64,000 bases of DNA from Bradysia coprophila (GCF_014529535.1 NC_050736.1:248001-312000), one strand, 5' to 3'. Numbered from the stretch's first letter, positions 50,474 to 62,354 are shown. The notes: generated from the letters alone by a model not told the origin. Numbers and translations: made by a program.

Positions 50474-51977
50474 ACGACCAAATTCTTGAACATCATCAAC
50501 ATTTTGTTAATATTAATATTATGGAGCATGAAGTTTCTCATTTAAACGAATCAATATCTGTACATCCTCGCTCAATTTCGATTGTTTTCTTTATATATTT
50601 TTTGACAAATCAAGTAAAAGAATTAACGAGTTCATTAACTCAAAACCTAACAAATTTGCGTTTAAGAAGCTATCACAGTGTTCTAATGCACTGGAATTGT
50701 GTGGATGTCTATCCCTTGGGTGAGTCATTTTTTTAGATTTTTTTTGTTTAATTTCTTTTTAATTAAATGAAATTGTTTATTTTGTAAGATGCTGTAAGAT
50801 CGAATTAAGTTATTTTTAATAAAATAAAAATTACAAAAAAAAACGAATATCACATATTGCTTTGCGTTTGAGATTCCCACCGTTGATTGAACTCACTTGG
50901 CAACAGTTCAACGAATATCACCTCTCATCGATAACGACTTGACCCTCAATTCTTGAGGAAAAAACGACAAACTATGACTAATGCGATCTTAGATAGTAAA
51001 AAGTTGTTTTACGTGCAGCAAGGGGGACACCGTTGACACTTGCGATAATTCTCGTTTTCGCAGGGCTTCGCAAGTAAAATACCTTATGTAATTGTTTGGA
51101 GATTCTTGTTTTGCCACGATGGGCTTATAAACCTCCCTATCGGCAAAATAAAAATCTCCAAGCAAGGACGTAATGTACTATTAATACGCTTGCCATAACT
51201 TGCGAAAGGTGAAAGAAACAACAAAAAATGAGGTCGTCAATATTATAATGGTCTTTCGAATACTTACTATCTGTCAGTATCGCAGCATCGCCTGTGTAAC
51301 TGTTTGAACCAGATTGAAGCATTTTATAACGAAGAGACAGCCTGACTCCAAGTTATTGTCCTTGTTTAAACAAATAGTGTAAGTGCGAATATCTTTATAA
51401 CTTGTTTGTAGCGATATACTCTTACATAAAAGTGTGAAATCGTAAGAATTTAATGTTTTATTTGGGTAACCGATAATAACCTGGCTTTACTGTTAAAAGG
51501 TATGAACAAAATTAAAAGTTTCAAGTGTAGTCGGTGACTTTGAAATGAGTGACGTATTTCGTTTCAGCTGTTTTTAAACTGATTCACTCATTCAAACTAA
51601 AGAGTTTTTAAGTCTTTGAAGGGCTTTTCCACAACCACGCGCATTCGCGTAACTATTTCACTTGTATAAATAAGTGTTTGAAAAACATACAAAACCAGAT
51701 GAGCCACTTATTTCAGAGTCGTCGACTGTAAAAGACACTGTTGAACGTGACGTTTGCATGAAATAAAAATTGTCTTTACAATTATCTTCTTCAGTAATTC
51801 TAAACCGAATTTTATTTACGAAATTTTGTCTTTAAAAGAAACACTAGAAATAGTAACCTCAATTATAGCTACGTATCATTTACTGATCTTGAAAAAACTT
51901 AGAGAATCCGAATGAGGACATACAAAAATCCAAATTCAAAAATTGTAAAATAATAACAAAAATAGATATTTTTCGAT
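50474..51977. other. Spacer after TM9SF4
   Basis: It contains TM9SF4 3' UTR sequence and an inverted-repeat element at 51528-51730. The open frame at 50521-50736 has no recognisable features. Confidence 0.5.
51528..51830. mobile_element. Inverted-repeat element and flank, also present at 53.2 kb
   Basis: tagtcggtgactttgaaatg pairs with catttatttcagagtcgtcgact-like sequence at 51709-51730. From attcaaactaaagagttttt through gtctttacaattatc the sequence recurs in direct orientation at 53236-53420. The two copies bracket the lipase fragment. Confidence 0.6.
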
Positions 51978-52557
51978 CTAACCAGGAATAAGGTCCAAGA
52001 GAATGTTATTTGCTATTGAATGAGAGCAAGCAATTCGTTCCACGAAGCCTGAAACATACAAATCGAAAGAGTGAAATCAATTTTCATTAATAAAATTAAA
52101 GTATGTTCGAGGAGATCTACCTCCCTCACAGCCTGCTTGGAACCATCCTCCGTTGGGATATAGGTCGATATGACCTAATCGTTTTCTAATACCCAAAGGG
52201 CTTGTATGGATCACCGTGACCCATCCAGCATCTGATTTGTGAATACAGTCATCAGTCTCTGTGACGAACGTTGAAAATAACGGCATAGCTGGATCGAGGG
52301 CTGTAAAAGGAGATTGTGGAGGAAAAACATAGGAAGGGTCACACATTAATTATTAGTCCAATTCACTTACCTATAATTTGGTCAACCTTTTGGTTCGTAT
52401 TAGCGTAGATATATCGACCAATCGTCCCACTGATATGAGCACCTAAAGAGTGTCCGATTACCACCAATTGACTCAAGTTCATACCACGTTGAACTAATTG
52501 GCAAAGAAACTTGCCGACGGCAGACCCAACCTTAATATAAAGCGACTTTTTTTCAAA
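51978..52557 (-). pseudogene. Pancreatic-lipase-family gene, C-terminal half only
   Basis: Exons 52557-52371, 52300-52121 and 52048-51978 (5' to 3', GT-AG, in phase) encode about 145 residues ending in TAG. All three catalytic residues are visible. The nucleophile Ser is in VVIGHSLGAHISG, the Asp in IIALDPAMPLFS and the His in ERIACSHSIANN, the CxH site of insect lipases. HIDLYPNGGWFQAGCEGG is also conserved. The N-terminal half, with the HGF and VVDW regions of the family, is absent up to 54.5 kb, where a gene on the other strand begins. The first exon has no Met until GMNLSQL. It is therefore a truncated copy, or an active gene whose 5' exons I cannot see. The reading frame itself is intact, so loss may be recent. 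Confidence 0.7.
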
Positions 52558-53599
52558 CTGAAAACCAATAAATCACTCAAAAATTCTTTTCAGAATAAAT
52601 CCAAGATTATTACTCCGATACTTTCCATTAACGAACTTAGCCTCAAGAATTTTAGTCCTTGTCGAATAAAAAAAAAGGTTTTTGGGAAATCTGTTTATCG
52701 AGTTAATCAAGTGACGAGAAAAATATTCTTTTGTGAATATCACAGAGATCACCCGTCCGTCATAGCTTATCTTCAAACTCAACCTCAGGAATTTAATTCT
52801 TGGTCAAATAAGAAAGCTTTTTTGGAAATCCGTTGAGAATTACTCAAGTGTTAAAGGAATCAACAAACTGTGACAAAAATTCTCATGTATTTAAGGTTTT
52901 TAGTCATACATTCACGCATTTTCAATCATAGTATGGTAAACATTTTGCAGTGTTTATCATCCGTAAGACCCACGACTTTCAGTCAAAGGAATAAGAGATA
53001 AGAAATCTAAGTGTCATAGCAGGTCCGGACTGGTCATAAAGGGCGACTGGGCGTTGCAACTATGGGCTAGAATTTCCGGATTTTTGCCAAAAATCTAACT
53101 CGAAGAGTTGAAATGTGTTATATTTACATGTCCAAAATTTGGAAGTTCTGTCGCATAGTGCGTTGACCTTGGGTTTTTTCGATTTTTGTGTGAAAGTTTA
53201 AGCTATAGTTTCAGATGTTTTTCTGATAATTCAGGCATTCAAACTAAAGAGTTTTTTTTAGTCTTTTACGGTATGTTTGAGTGGATCAGCTGAAGAAACA
53301 ACATGAGTCACTTATTTCAAAGTCGCCGACTGTAATAGATACTATTGAACGTGAAGTTTGCATGTTATAAAAACTGTCTTTACAATTATCGTCATCAGTA
53401 ATATAAAATAGCTAAACCAAAATTTCCGGAATTTTGTTTTGTGCCGGTAAAGCTGAAGATGCTTACACCATTTCCACTCAAGATGGAAAACATTATCTTG
53501 AATATTTTGGCGTTGTTGTTGACTGTAATTTACGAATTGAGCGAAGCTACAAAAAAACATTTATCATTGAATTGAATGCAACAATGAAGGCCGCTACTT

Positions 53600-53766
53600 T
53601 TATTTTTAATGTGTCGGGGCCGAAAATGAGGGAGTTTCGATATTTTTCTCAGGTTTTCGACCGCTTACATGAAAATTTTTTTGTGTATCTGTTTTGTATC
53701 ACTTCGTTCGGGCTACAACAAGCGAAATTGCCTAAAAACAATCGTCCAAAACAGATACACAAATAA
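53600..53766 (-). mobile_element. Inverted copy of the 63.36-63.58 kb element
   Basis: gtgtcggggccgaaaatgag and ggagtttcgat occur here, and their reverse complements occur at 63530-63563. aaaacagatacac at 53751 matches the 63.4 kb hairpin end. The order is reversed, as expected for an inverted copy. Confidence 0.7.
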
Positions 53767-54460
53767 CTATTAAAGTTTAGATTTATCTAGGAAAATATTA
53801 GAAAGTGCAAATAAATTGTTCAAACGATGTACTGTCCAGTTTCAGCACTCTCTTTAGAGTACTAATCATGCTTAAAGTGTGTTGTTCAATAACAATTTGT
53901 ATCCAATGGTATTCAATTTCCTGCAACAAGCTATTTCTGAAGTTCATTGATTGCCATTGATATACTAATATTAAAATGTTTACTCGATAGGCTATCTCTT
54001 TACTCGTTTACTGTCTTCCTGATAATATATCGTACTAAGTATTATTTTCTTGTGAGAGCCTCTCACTGAGAGGTTGCAGCTGATTTGTTTCGTGGGCTCA
54101 TTCATTTATAACACAAAATGTTTTCTCTAATGTCGTCGACCAACAACCACCAACTATCACTATCACCTGAGACTACATCATGACAATTCGAATTCAAAAT
54201 TATTTCCGTGGCTGTTACCGTTAATCAAATATAATACCAATTTTGCTACACCTTTATTGCTTAAATCTGAGGCATACTGGAAAAAGTATCAAACATAATT
54301 GATGGATCGACATATTCATTAATACAGATCTAGAAAATAGAAAATTGAACATATATGAATATTTGATAGAAGTTGATCGGTTTTATTTACACATAACATT
54401 GGAATGATGAATGTGACAATAATCTTGTTTCATCGAAATCTAGCAGAGTGTCGATAAAAG

Positions 54461-54470
54461 TATAAAAAGA
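54461..54470 (+). promoter_or_regulatory. TATA box of chitin-binding gene B
   Basis: tataaaaaga lies 82 bp before the ATG. The same decamer lies 84 bp before the ATG of gene C, and a further shared block, gatgaatgtgacaat, sits near 54405 and 57022. The shared promoter suggests common regulation after duplication. Confidence 0.6.
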
Positions 54471-54542
54471 AATGTACTAATATTAAAAGTACCAATAACT
54501 TTCAATCGATTCATAGGCAAAGGTTTTAAAACGGTTAAAGAA

Positions 54543-56442
54543 ATGAATTTTAAATTAATCACCTGGCTGTACGTGGTTTTTGTGGTAATGTTTGAGTATT
54601 TCAATCGTGTACCATCGTTTTCTCTCTAATTACAAATCGAATTTATACTTTAGACTACTCAGACAAAAGGAATGCAAAATGGAAAAGCAAATCAAATTCT
54701 AGTGGAAGATAAGGGCATATGTGATCTTTTTCCACAAATAAAGTGCTCAAATGATTGTTCTTCGTTAAAGGTAATTTTTAAGTTAAGTACTTAACTTAAC
54801 ATTACAAATTACAAACTACATTACAAATTGTGCTAAAATTTTGAATTGCGAAGAGGAAAGGAAAAAATGATTTGGTCATGCACTGCATGGAGATAAAGAA
54901 TCTAAGAATATATCAATTGGACATAATTACAGATAATAGAGGCCAAGAGGACATAATGTTCTTGCTTGGACGTTTTATTTTGAAAAGTTGATAGAGGCTA
55001 TAGACAAACATGAAAAATGGAAAGAAACTAAAATCAAAACCTGTTACCTTTAAGATATGCTACGATGAAACAATGCCACCAATAACTTTGAAGTGTCCTG
55101 TGAACAGACCATTTTGTGCTAATGGCAAATGTGGAACAGTGAAAGAAAGTTGTCAGATACAGCTTAAAGACGATGTGGATGCGCCAGACTTTGTTTGTAC
55201 ATCGGACGGTATTTTTCCAGGTAATGACATTATTTCTCTGCGTTTATCAAACAATTTAAATATTTACTCAGTTTAGATCCCATTAATTGCACAAACTGGT
55301 ACGTATGTGATGGTGCTACTGTAACAAAAGGATCTTGTAACGCAGGTTACATTTTTAACTCGAAAACTAACGAGTGTGTAAGAGGCACACCCAGAATCGA
55401 TCATGCATCGAAGAGTATTTGCCGGAAAATTAGCTGTGACAAGAAACCTAATGGCTACATTTTATTTCCGGCTAATCCAGCATATTATACATACTGCAGT
55501 AACGGATCCATGCTTTTGTACAGATGTGACGATGTTGAAAATCAAATTTACGACATTTCTTCGAAAAGGTGTGTATTTAATTGCAGAGCACCAGGATACT
55601 TCCCCGACCCTTTCAATTGTACGATTTACTACTTTTGCAAAAGCTACACAAACAAGTTTAAAGCTACAACATTGTATTGTGCTGTGGGGCACTACTTTGA
55701 CGGAACAAATTGTGTTATTGGAATGAATTGTGGTACTACCACAACTTCTCCGACACTTCCGACACCTCCAACTCCAACTCCAACAACGGAAGATCCTACT
55801 AGTGTTCCTACTCCTCCAACGGCTACGACAGGGTCTACAACATTCACTAGTATTCCATTTCCTACTACAGAAGACGGTACTACAACAACGGATACAAGTA
55901 CCAGTGTTTCTACTTCTCCAACGACGGATGATCCCACCAGTATTTCTACTCCTCCAACGGCATCGACAAGCACTAGTATTCCATTCCCTACTACAGAAGA
56001 GGACACTACAACAACGGAGGTACCTACTAGTGTTTCTACTCCTCCGACTCCAACGACGGAATTGCCTACCAGTATTTCTACTCCTCCAACACCTACGACA
56101 GAATCTACACCAAGTACTAGTATTACGTTTCCTACAACTGAATCAACAACAGTATCCACTACAACAGTTAGAGCCACTCCTCCCACTGCTCCCACAACTA
56201 GTACAGTACCACCAACGTCAACGAGGCCTACACCTCCAACAGCGGCAACGTCAACCTATTCTTCTTTAATACCTACATCAAGTCCTTTTTCACTATCTAC
56301 GATAGTTCCTTACAATTCTTTACCCGCATCTACGGTTCTTGATTTTCATAGTCCAATAGATCAGCGAGAAACAACAAAATCGCCAAGTCAGTCTTACTCG
56401 CTTTGGAAACACAAAGGCAAGTACAGTATTCGTTTACTTTGA
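54543..56442 (+). CDS. Secreted chitin-binding mucin-like protein B
   Basis: Exons 54543-54584, 54654-54770, 55055-55220 and 55277-56442 encode about 496 residues. The signal exon is MNFKLITWLYVVFV. Cys-rich chitin-binding units follow: KICYDETMPPITLKCPVN, CTSDGIFPDPINCTNWYVCD, and CRAPGYFPDPFNCTIYYFCK with CAVGHYFDGTNCV. From about residue 260 the chain becomes a Thr/Ser/Pro-rich tail with repeats such as PTSVSTPPTPTT, typical of O-glycosylated mucin domains of peritrophins. It ends in SLWKHKGKYSIRLL, a motif shared with gene C. The exon 3 acceptor is tattacctttaag-like and was placed by comparison with gene C. An AATAAA lies at 56471. Likely role: cross-linking or lubricating chitin in the gut lining or cuticle. 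Confidence 0.88.
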
Positions 56443-57161
56443 TTTGTATAAATAGTGTGAATATGACATAAATAAAATGTTTTTTTTTCAAGTTTTTTGT
56501 CTGTGAATTATTCCTTTGAACTCGATCACTTATTCGCTTCAAAAAGAAAAAGAAAGTTTAGTAGAGAAGTGCGATTTTTTTCCTTTATAATATCACCAAA
56601 ATTAAGAAATATTTAAAGTTCATAACAACCACTGTTGCTTAGCAACTCAACCTGAATGGAAATTACAAACAATTTCTTCAACAATTCAATTTGCCTAAAT
56701 GTCTTTAATTTTGTTACATATGAACTGTGTGTCCAGCTCAACACGTTCATGTGAAAATCAAATCTTTTACCTATTAAATGATTACAAAATTAGTTGAATC
56801 ACCTTACCTATTTACAGTCAATCATCATTGATTTGCTGCTTTTTGAAATTCTCTTAAAAATTCACTGAGAATAAATCGTCGATCGGAATTGCTAATGAAC
56901 CGTTTTTGGGTGGTATTATTTACTCAATGTTACCATCAAATTTTACCATTCTTAATGGTGTTATGTTGAACTTATTCGTTTCTTTTAAATAGAAGGTTTT
57001 CTATTTGCACATCCAACTTATGATGAATGTGACAATATTCTAATAGGATGTTCGAAGTCTTTCAGTTCTGGTTACACTATAAAAAGAGAAGCAAAAAACA
57101 ATTTCAATTAGTATTTGAAATAGATTCAACATCAACAGTAAATTGTGATTCTTTTTAACAA
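56443..57161. other. Spacer between chitin-binding genes B and C
   Basis: It holds the gene B poly(A) signal (56471-56476) and the gene C promoter with a TATA box at 57078. No other gene or repeat is supported. Confidence 0.55.
57078..57087 (+). promoter_or_regulatory. TATA box of chitin-binding gene C
   Basis: tataaaaaga lies 84 bp upstream of the ATG, at the same offset as in gene B. A downstream TTTCAATT sequence near 57103 could be the initiator. Confidence 0.6.
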
Positions 57162-59720
57162 ATGGATATTCGAATAGTTACTGTAATATACATGGCTTTT
57201 GTGGTATGCCTTGGAATTGAACACTTTTATCGTAGTAGTTAACAGTCAAGAAAAATAAACTCTCATCTAGACCATTGAAGCAGTGCCAAATATTGAAGGA
57301 AACCAAATTTCCAGACAAAATGGTGTTTGTGACTTCCATCCTCAAATCAAATGTTCTAGTGATTGTTCTTCATTAATGGTAAATGTGAAAATTATAAACA
57401 GTTTAAGTGAATCTGGGACGAGGTGTTAATATAAACCGTATTTTTTACACAAAATAGTTTAAATTTTATACGACGAATCAGAAGGGTGTGTCGATTTCAA
57501 CTGTTTTATTAAATGATTCCAGATTCAATCTAATATTTGACCGCTGTTTTTCTAAAGAAAAATGTGAGTTTTCCGATGTAGCTGTATTATGTTCAACCAA
57601 TAAAAATCTACGAAAGCTTTTGCAAAGCTTACACTCTGCACCGAAACTAGATGGTCGTTCACGACATACAATTTAAATATGTGTTAAAACGTTGTAACGT
57701 CGTTTTCTTGTGCACAAAGTTTCACCGAGGTCCAATTTTCTAAAATTTTATAAGAGAGAAAGTTGAAAACTTTTCCTTTGAAAGCTTTTCCCTTTTAGGT
57801 GTTTCAATAGCGCATCCAATAAAAGAATAGTTTTGACAAGAAAACTTAAATATTTTGAGGTATCGCTGTCGGAAAGTTCAAAAATATTTCGAATATTTTC
57901 GTAAATAGAAAAATTAGCTTCCTTCAAAACGCGGACCCTCTAGCTTCGGTGCAGAGTGAAAACTTTACAAAAACATCTGCAGATTTCTTTCGTTCTGCCC
58001 ATAATGCGGCTACCTCGGAAAACTCGGAAATTTTTAGAAAATAAGCGGTGCAAGCTTTTATTGACTTCCAAAAATAAACTTTTTGCTGATTATGAAATTC
58101 ATAGTATGAATGCTGACGGAAGGTCGGTCGGAGTCCGGGAAAAATTTAAATCAGCACACCCTAACAATCAGTGGAAATGGAAGACCGATACATTTTTGAA
58201 TATCGTTTATGTAAACGAATAACTAGATTTTGGTTGGATATGTGCCCGAAACAAATGTAAAAATTCATTTCTTTATCAGTAAAAAAGCAAATTTGTATCG
58301 GTTTTCATGTTTCTGTGTATATCTTTTAAAACTAAAGAAAATAGTAATTAAAGGTGTGCTACAATCCAAAATTACCGCCAATCAGCTTAAAGTGTCCGAC
58401 ATACCAACCATATTGCTCGAATGGAAAATGTGGGGCAGAAAATGAAAACTGTCAGATAAAGCTAAGAGATAATGCAGATAGCTTTGTTTGTACTGCGGAT
58501 GGTATTTTTCCAGGTAGTAGTCCTACCTATTCGCTTTGTGTGGAGGTAAAGTCAACTGCTGTTCAAAATTCACCTCTTCTATCGAGAAGTGAATTCTTGT
58601 ATTGAAAATTAAAAATCAACCTTGAATACTGTGTTAACGTTACCTCCTCAAAAACCTTGGTCACGCTTTTTTCACAATTCAGTAAAATATTTCTCTACTT
58701 ATAAAATCAGATCCAACCAATTGCACAAACATGTATATTTGCGATGGTCCTACTGCTACACCAATTTCCTGTAAGGCAGGCTACATTTTCAACTCCAAAA
58801 CTTACACATGCGATAGAGGCACGCCTAGAATCGATCATGCGTCCAGGAGAATCTGTCAGAAAATCAGTTGCGACAATAAACCTAATGGCTACATTTTGTT
58901 TCCGGCCAATCCAGCATATTATGCATACTGTGGCAGTGGATCCATGCTCTTATACAAATGTGAAGATGTTGAAAATCAAATTTACGACATTTCTTCGAAA
59001 AAGTGTGTATTCAGTTGCAGAGCCGCGGGATACTTCTCTGACCCTTCCAACTGTACAATTTACTATCTTTGCAAAAAATTTATTAATACGTTTACCATAT
59101 CAACACTGTATTGTGCAGAGGGTCACTACTTTGACGGAACAAAGTGTGTTATTGGAATGAATTGCGGTACTACTACCACTTCTCCAACAATTCCGACTCC
59201 AGATTCTTCAACATTTCCTATTACTACGACAGAAGAACCTACCACAACGGTGACGGAAGAACCTACCACAACGGTGACGGAAGAACCTACCACAACAATG
59301 ACTGAAGAACCTTCCACAACATTGACGGAAGAACCTAGCACAACAATGACGGAAGAACCTAGCACAACAATGACGGAAGAACCCACCTCAACGATGACGG
59401 AAGAACCCACCTCAACGATGACGGAAGAACCCGCCTCAACGATGACGGAAGAACCCACCTCAACGATGACGGAAGAACCAACCTCAACGATGACAGAAGA
59501 ATCTACCACAGCGACGACCGAAGAATCTACAACTACTCCTTTAGAGTCTACGACAGTTTCAACGGATTACCCTACTGATACACCAAGTTTGACGACGTCC
59601 ATTAAATTCAAAGATTCAATAACGGAAAAACCATTTCATCCACTTTGGGTACATAAAGGGAAATACAGTTATCGTTTGGGAAAGAATTTACAATCAGGTA
59701 GTAGACCAGAGTTTTTGTAA
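57162..59720 (+). CDS. Secreted chitin-binding mucin-like protein C
   Basis: Exons 57162-57203, 57271-57378, 58354-58513 and 58711-59720 encode about 439 residues. The signal exon is MDIRIVTVIYMAFV. Chitin-binding units match gene B closely: VCYNPKLPPISLKCPTYQ, CTADGIFPDPTNCTNMYICD, and CRAAGYFSDPSNCTIYYLCK with CAEGHYFDGTKCV. The tail is a near-perfect tandem array of TEEPxxTx octapeptides (59229-59537), then PLWVHKGKYSYRLGKNLQS. A poly(A) signal AATAAA lies at 59745. Genes B and C are clearly recent duplicates in the globular part, but their mucin tails are unrelated in repeat unit. The second intron is enlarged by a foldback element. Confidence 0.88.
57555..58040. mobile_element. Foldback element in intron 2 of gene C
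   Basis: The left arm (cactctgcaccgaaactaga at 57632-57651, extending back to about 57555) pairs with the right arm (tctagcttcggtgcagagtg at 57939-57958, extending to about 58040) with scattered mismatches. It is absent from the matching, much shorter intron of gene B, so it inserted after the duplication or was lost from B. Confidence 0.65.
59229..59537 (+). repeat. 24-bp coding tandem repeat (TEEP octapeptide x13)
   Basis: There are thirteen head-to-tail units of eight codons, reading TEEPTTTV, TEEPSTTM, TEEPTSTM and similar. The last two have drifted (TEESTTAT, TEESTTT). Several neighbouring units are nearly identical at the DNA level, so copy number is likely to vary between individuals. 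Confidence 0.9.
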
Positions 59721-60501
59721 AAGTTCAATGAAGTTTTAAATTTTAATAAAAAAGACAAAGCCACACTGCTAAAGTATGTCTTTTAAACTGAAGCTGTTGA
59801 GACACTATCTCTGACGAAGAAGAGACTGAAATTGGAGAATACGTATAGGAAATCCATTTGCAATCAAAATAAAATGCTTTGCCAAGAAAATACATGATTA
59901 TCAGCCCATCGATATCAACGGTGATGAACATTATAGTATAAGATTCTGTTACAAATTGCCTTCTGACACAAGATGTAGAAATGTTAAGTTATGTCACCGT
60001 TGTATATAGGAGCATTAATTGTAAAATCTAATAAAGATTATTGTTGAAAATAGAAGAAAAGAAGCAAACGATTCGGTAATCATAGTGAAGATATGCTTAC
60101 CGTCTGCGAAAAGTCGAGATGTGAGGAATAATAGCGGAAAGAAAGAATAGTAGATTATGCATCTCTGTCTAAAATTTTTATTTTACGATTTGGGAGTTAC
60201 GTTCTGAGCCAAAGGCGTGATACATAAATTAAATGATCAAAATAAATATTTTGAACAATAGAGATAAATGCGACATTATCGATCTGGGACGATAAAAGTC
60301 TTTAGTGAATAGGATCAGGAACTCCCATTAAAATAGACAAAAAAGAAGAGAGCCTTAATTACGAAAGCACTTTGCTCAACACGTTCTGCCCAGTAACCGG
60401 TAGGCTTTGAATTTTTGTTTTAAACAAAAGACTAAGCAAGTCTTGAACGCAAGTGCTGCAGTCCAAATTAACACTTTATTTATATATCAAGTCCTAATAA
60501 A
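59721..60501. other. Spacer between gene C and the LAP-like gene
   Basis: It contains the gene C poly(A) signal at 59745-59750 and the presumed LAP-like promoter. No coding sequence is supported. Confidence 0.55.
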
Positions 60502-62354
60502 ATGAGAATTTTAACGAGAATCTTGAGCTTTACACGAAACAATTCGCAAATCATCAGTTTCACGCAAAAACGTTTAAAGACCAGCGTTTCACCTGAAAAA
60601 TGTTCAACACCCCATTCGCTGGGATTAGTGCTTGGAGTATATTCCAATGAAAATGACATGCTAGATACTGGACAACTCACACCGAATGCGACAAAATTCA
60701 ATGAGGTTTGCAGCTTCAATTATCAATAAAAATTCTCATTTTCTTTTCATAAATCGAAAACTTATAAGGTTTGCAATGGTCGACTATATGAGCTTCTTAG
60801 AATCGCTGGACCCCTGCCGAAACGGGGCGAATGTAGACTGTTGTTCAATATTGAGCAAAATTTTTCGACAATTGCCGTCTGTGGGCTGGGTGATAAATGT
60901 CTTGGTTATAACGAAGAAGAATTGATAGACGAAGGAAAGGAGGTTCGTCGTACGCTGCCTATAGTCAACGGCAAAGTTCTGAATTAGTTTTCGTTGTAGG
61001 CTATTCGTATTGCATCTGCAGTAGGATGCCAAAAGCTTCAAGAGTTAAATACGAACAAAATTTACGTGGAAAGTTTTGGTAATTCGGAGTCTGCAGCTGA
61101 AGGGTCGTCAATGGGTCTTTGGTCGTATGAGGGACAGAGAAAGGATCGACTGTACACGTCACAAATGGAATTATATACCGAAAATAATTTTGAATATGAT
61201 ATGGAAGCGTGGGATATCGGAATGCATAAAGCTGAGGCACAAAATCTAGCTCGCCAGTTGATGGAAACACCAGCCAGTATCATGACTCCCACAAAATTCG
61301 CTCAAAATGTCGTTAATGTTTTATGTGACTCGGGAGTAAATGTCGAGGTAAAAGTACGTGCCTGGGCCGAAGCTCAGAAGATGAATGCATTCCTGGCAAT
61401 TGCGAAAGGCTCTGCCGAGCCTCCAATATTTTTGGAACTTAGCTATTACGGAACATCCAGTAACGAAAAACCAATTGTTCTGATAGGTCAAGGTACCACT
61501 TTCGACAGTGGTGGCCTAAGTCTTAAGGTTGCATTTCGTCCAAGCAAGATATTTGTATGACAATCTGAAAATGTTTATTTTTAGCCGCTCGAAGAATTGC
61601 AGCATATGAGAGGAAGCATGTGTGGTGCAGCTTGTGTAGTTGCAACGTGTAGGGCCATTGCCTCTTTGAAACTGCCAGTTAATGTTCGGGGTCTGATACC
61701 ACTATGTGAACACATGATTGGAGCAAATACTGTGCGAAGCGGAGATGTTGTAACTGCTAAGAATGGTCTTAGCCTCGAAATTCAACATACAGACAAAGAA
61801 GCTCCGTTAGTACTGGTTGACGCTCTGCTTTATGCGGAGAATTTTAACCCAAAGTTTATTCTTGACGTTGGAACACTCCACAACGATATGAAAGGTGCAT
61901 TGGGTGAGGCAGCAGCTGGAGTCTTTACTAGTAACGACGCTATGTGGCAGGAACTAGAGGCGGCAGCTGTTCATACTGGTGACCGAGTTTGGCGAATGCC
62001 CATTTGGAATTACTTTACTGGTACGGTTAAAAATTCATGCAGCGTAGATATACAAAATGTTGGTCAAGGTCGTGGTGGTGGTTCGTGCAAAGCAGCTGCA
62101 ATTTTACGAGAATTTGTTCCGCTTAATGTAGATTGGATGCATGTTGTAAGTTGATCATAACGAAATCCGTTTTCTCTTGATTTATCAGTCTGTATACCAA
62201 TTTAAAGGATGCTATGGGCGTGATGACTACAAATGGTAATAATTTCGAATATTTGAAAAATGGAATGTCCGGTCGTCCAACAAGAACAATTATCGAATTT
62301 CTGGCGAAAGGAATCAAACTGGACGCGAATGTAGAGAAGAAAAATAAATTTTAA
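60502..62354 (+). CDS. M17 leucyl-aminopeptidase-like protein, catalytically degenerate
   Basis: Exons 60502-60705, 60769-60942, 61000-61527, 61585-62145 and 62208-62354 encode 537 residues, full family length. The N-terminus (MRILTRILSFTRNNSQIISF) is basic with no acidic residues, like a mitochondrial presequence. Family landmarks include GLVLGVYSNE, FNIEQNFSTIAVCGLGDK, TTFDSGGLSLK and DVGTLHNDMKGALGEAAAGV. Against bovine LAP, aligned without gaps here (offset 40), Lys250 is Gln290, Asp273 is Ser313 and Arg336 is Pro376. Asp255, Lys262, Asp332 and Glu334 remain (D295, K302, D372, E374). Losing a zinc ligand, the active-site Lys and Arg predicts no peptidase activity. Sperm LAPs of Drosophila are a known abundant, often inactive mitochondrial-derivative family, so a structural sperm role is plausible. 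The donors gtttgc, gttcgt and gttgca are weak but forced by frame. Confidence 0.92.

Larger units (their letters stand above)
52558..54542. other. Spacer with repeat fragments, no N-terminal lipase exons found
   Basis: The minus strand was searched for the missing lipase start (HGF, VVDW motifs) without success. It carries a copy of the 51.6 kb repeat (53236-53440), a copy of the 63.4 kb element (53600-53766) and a fragment of the 14582 MITE (53826-53890). Confidence 0.5.

Noticed and set aside
52498-52836. 112-codon plus-strand frame
   Set aside because: Partly antisense to the lipase exon; Lys/Phe-rich random composition.
55692-56195. Val-rich 167-codon minus-strand frame
   Set aside because: Antisense shadow of the Thr/Pro repeat tail of chitin-binding gene B.
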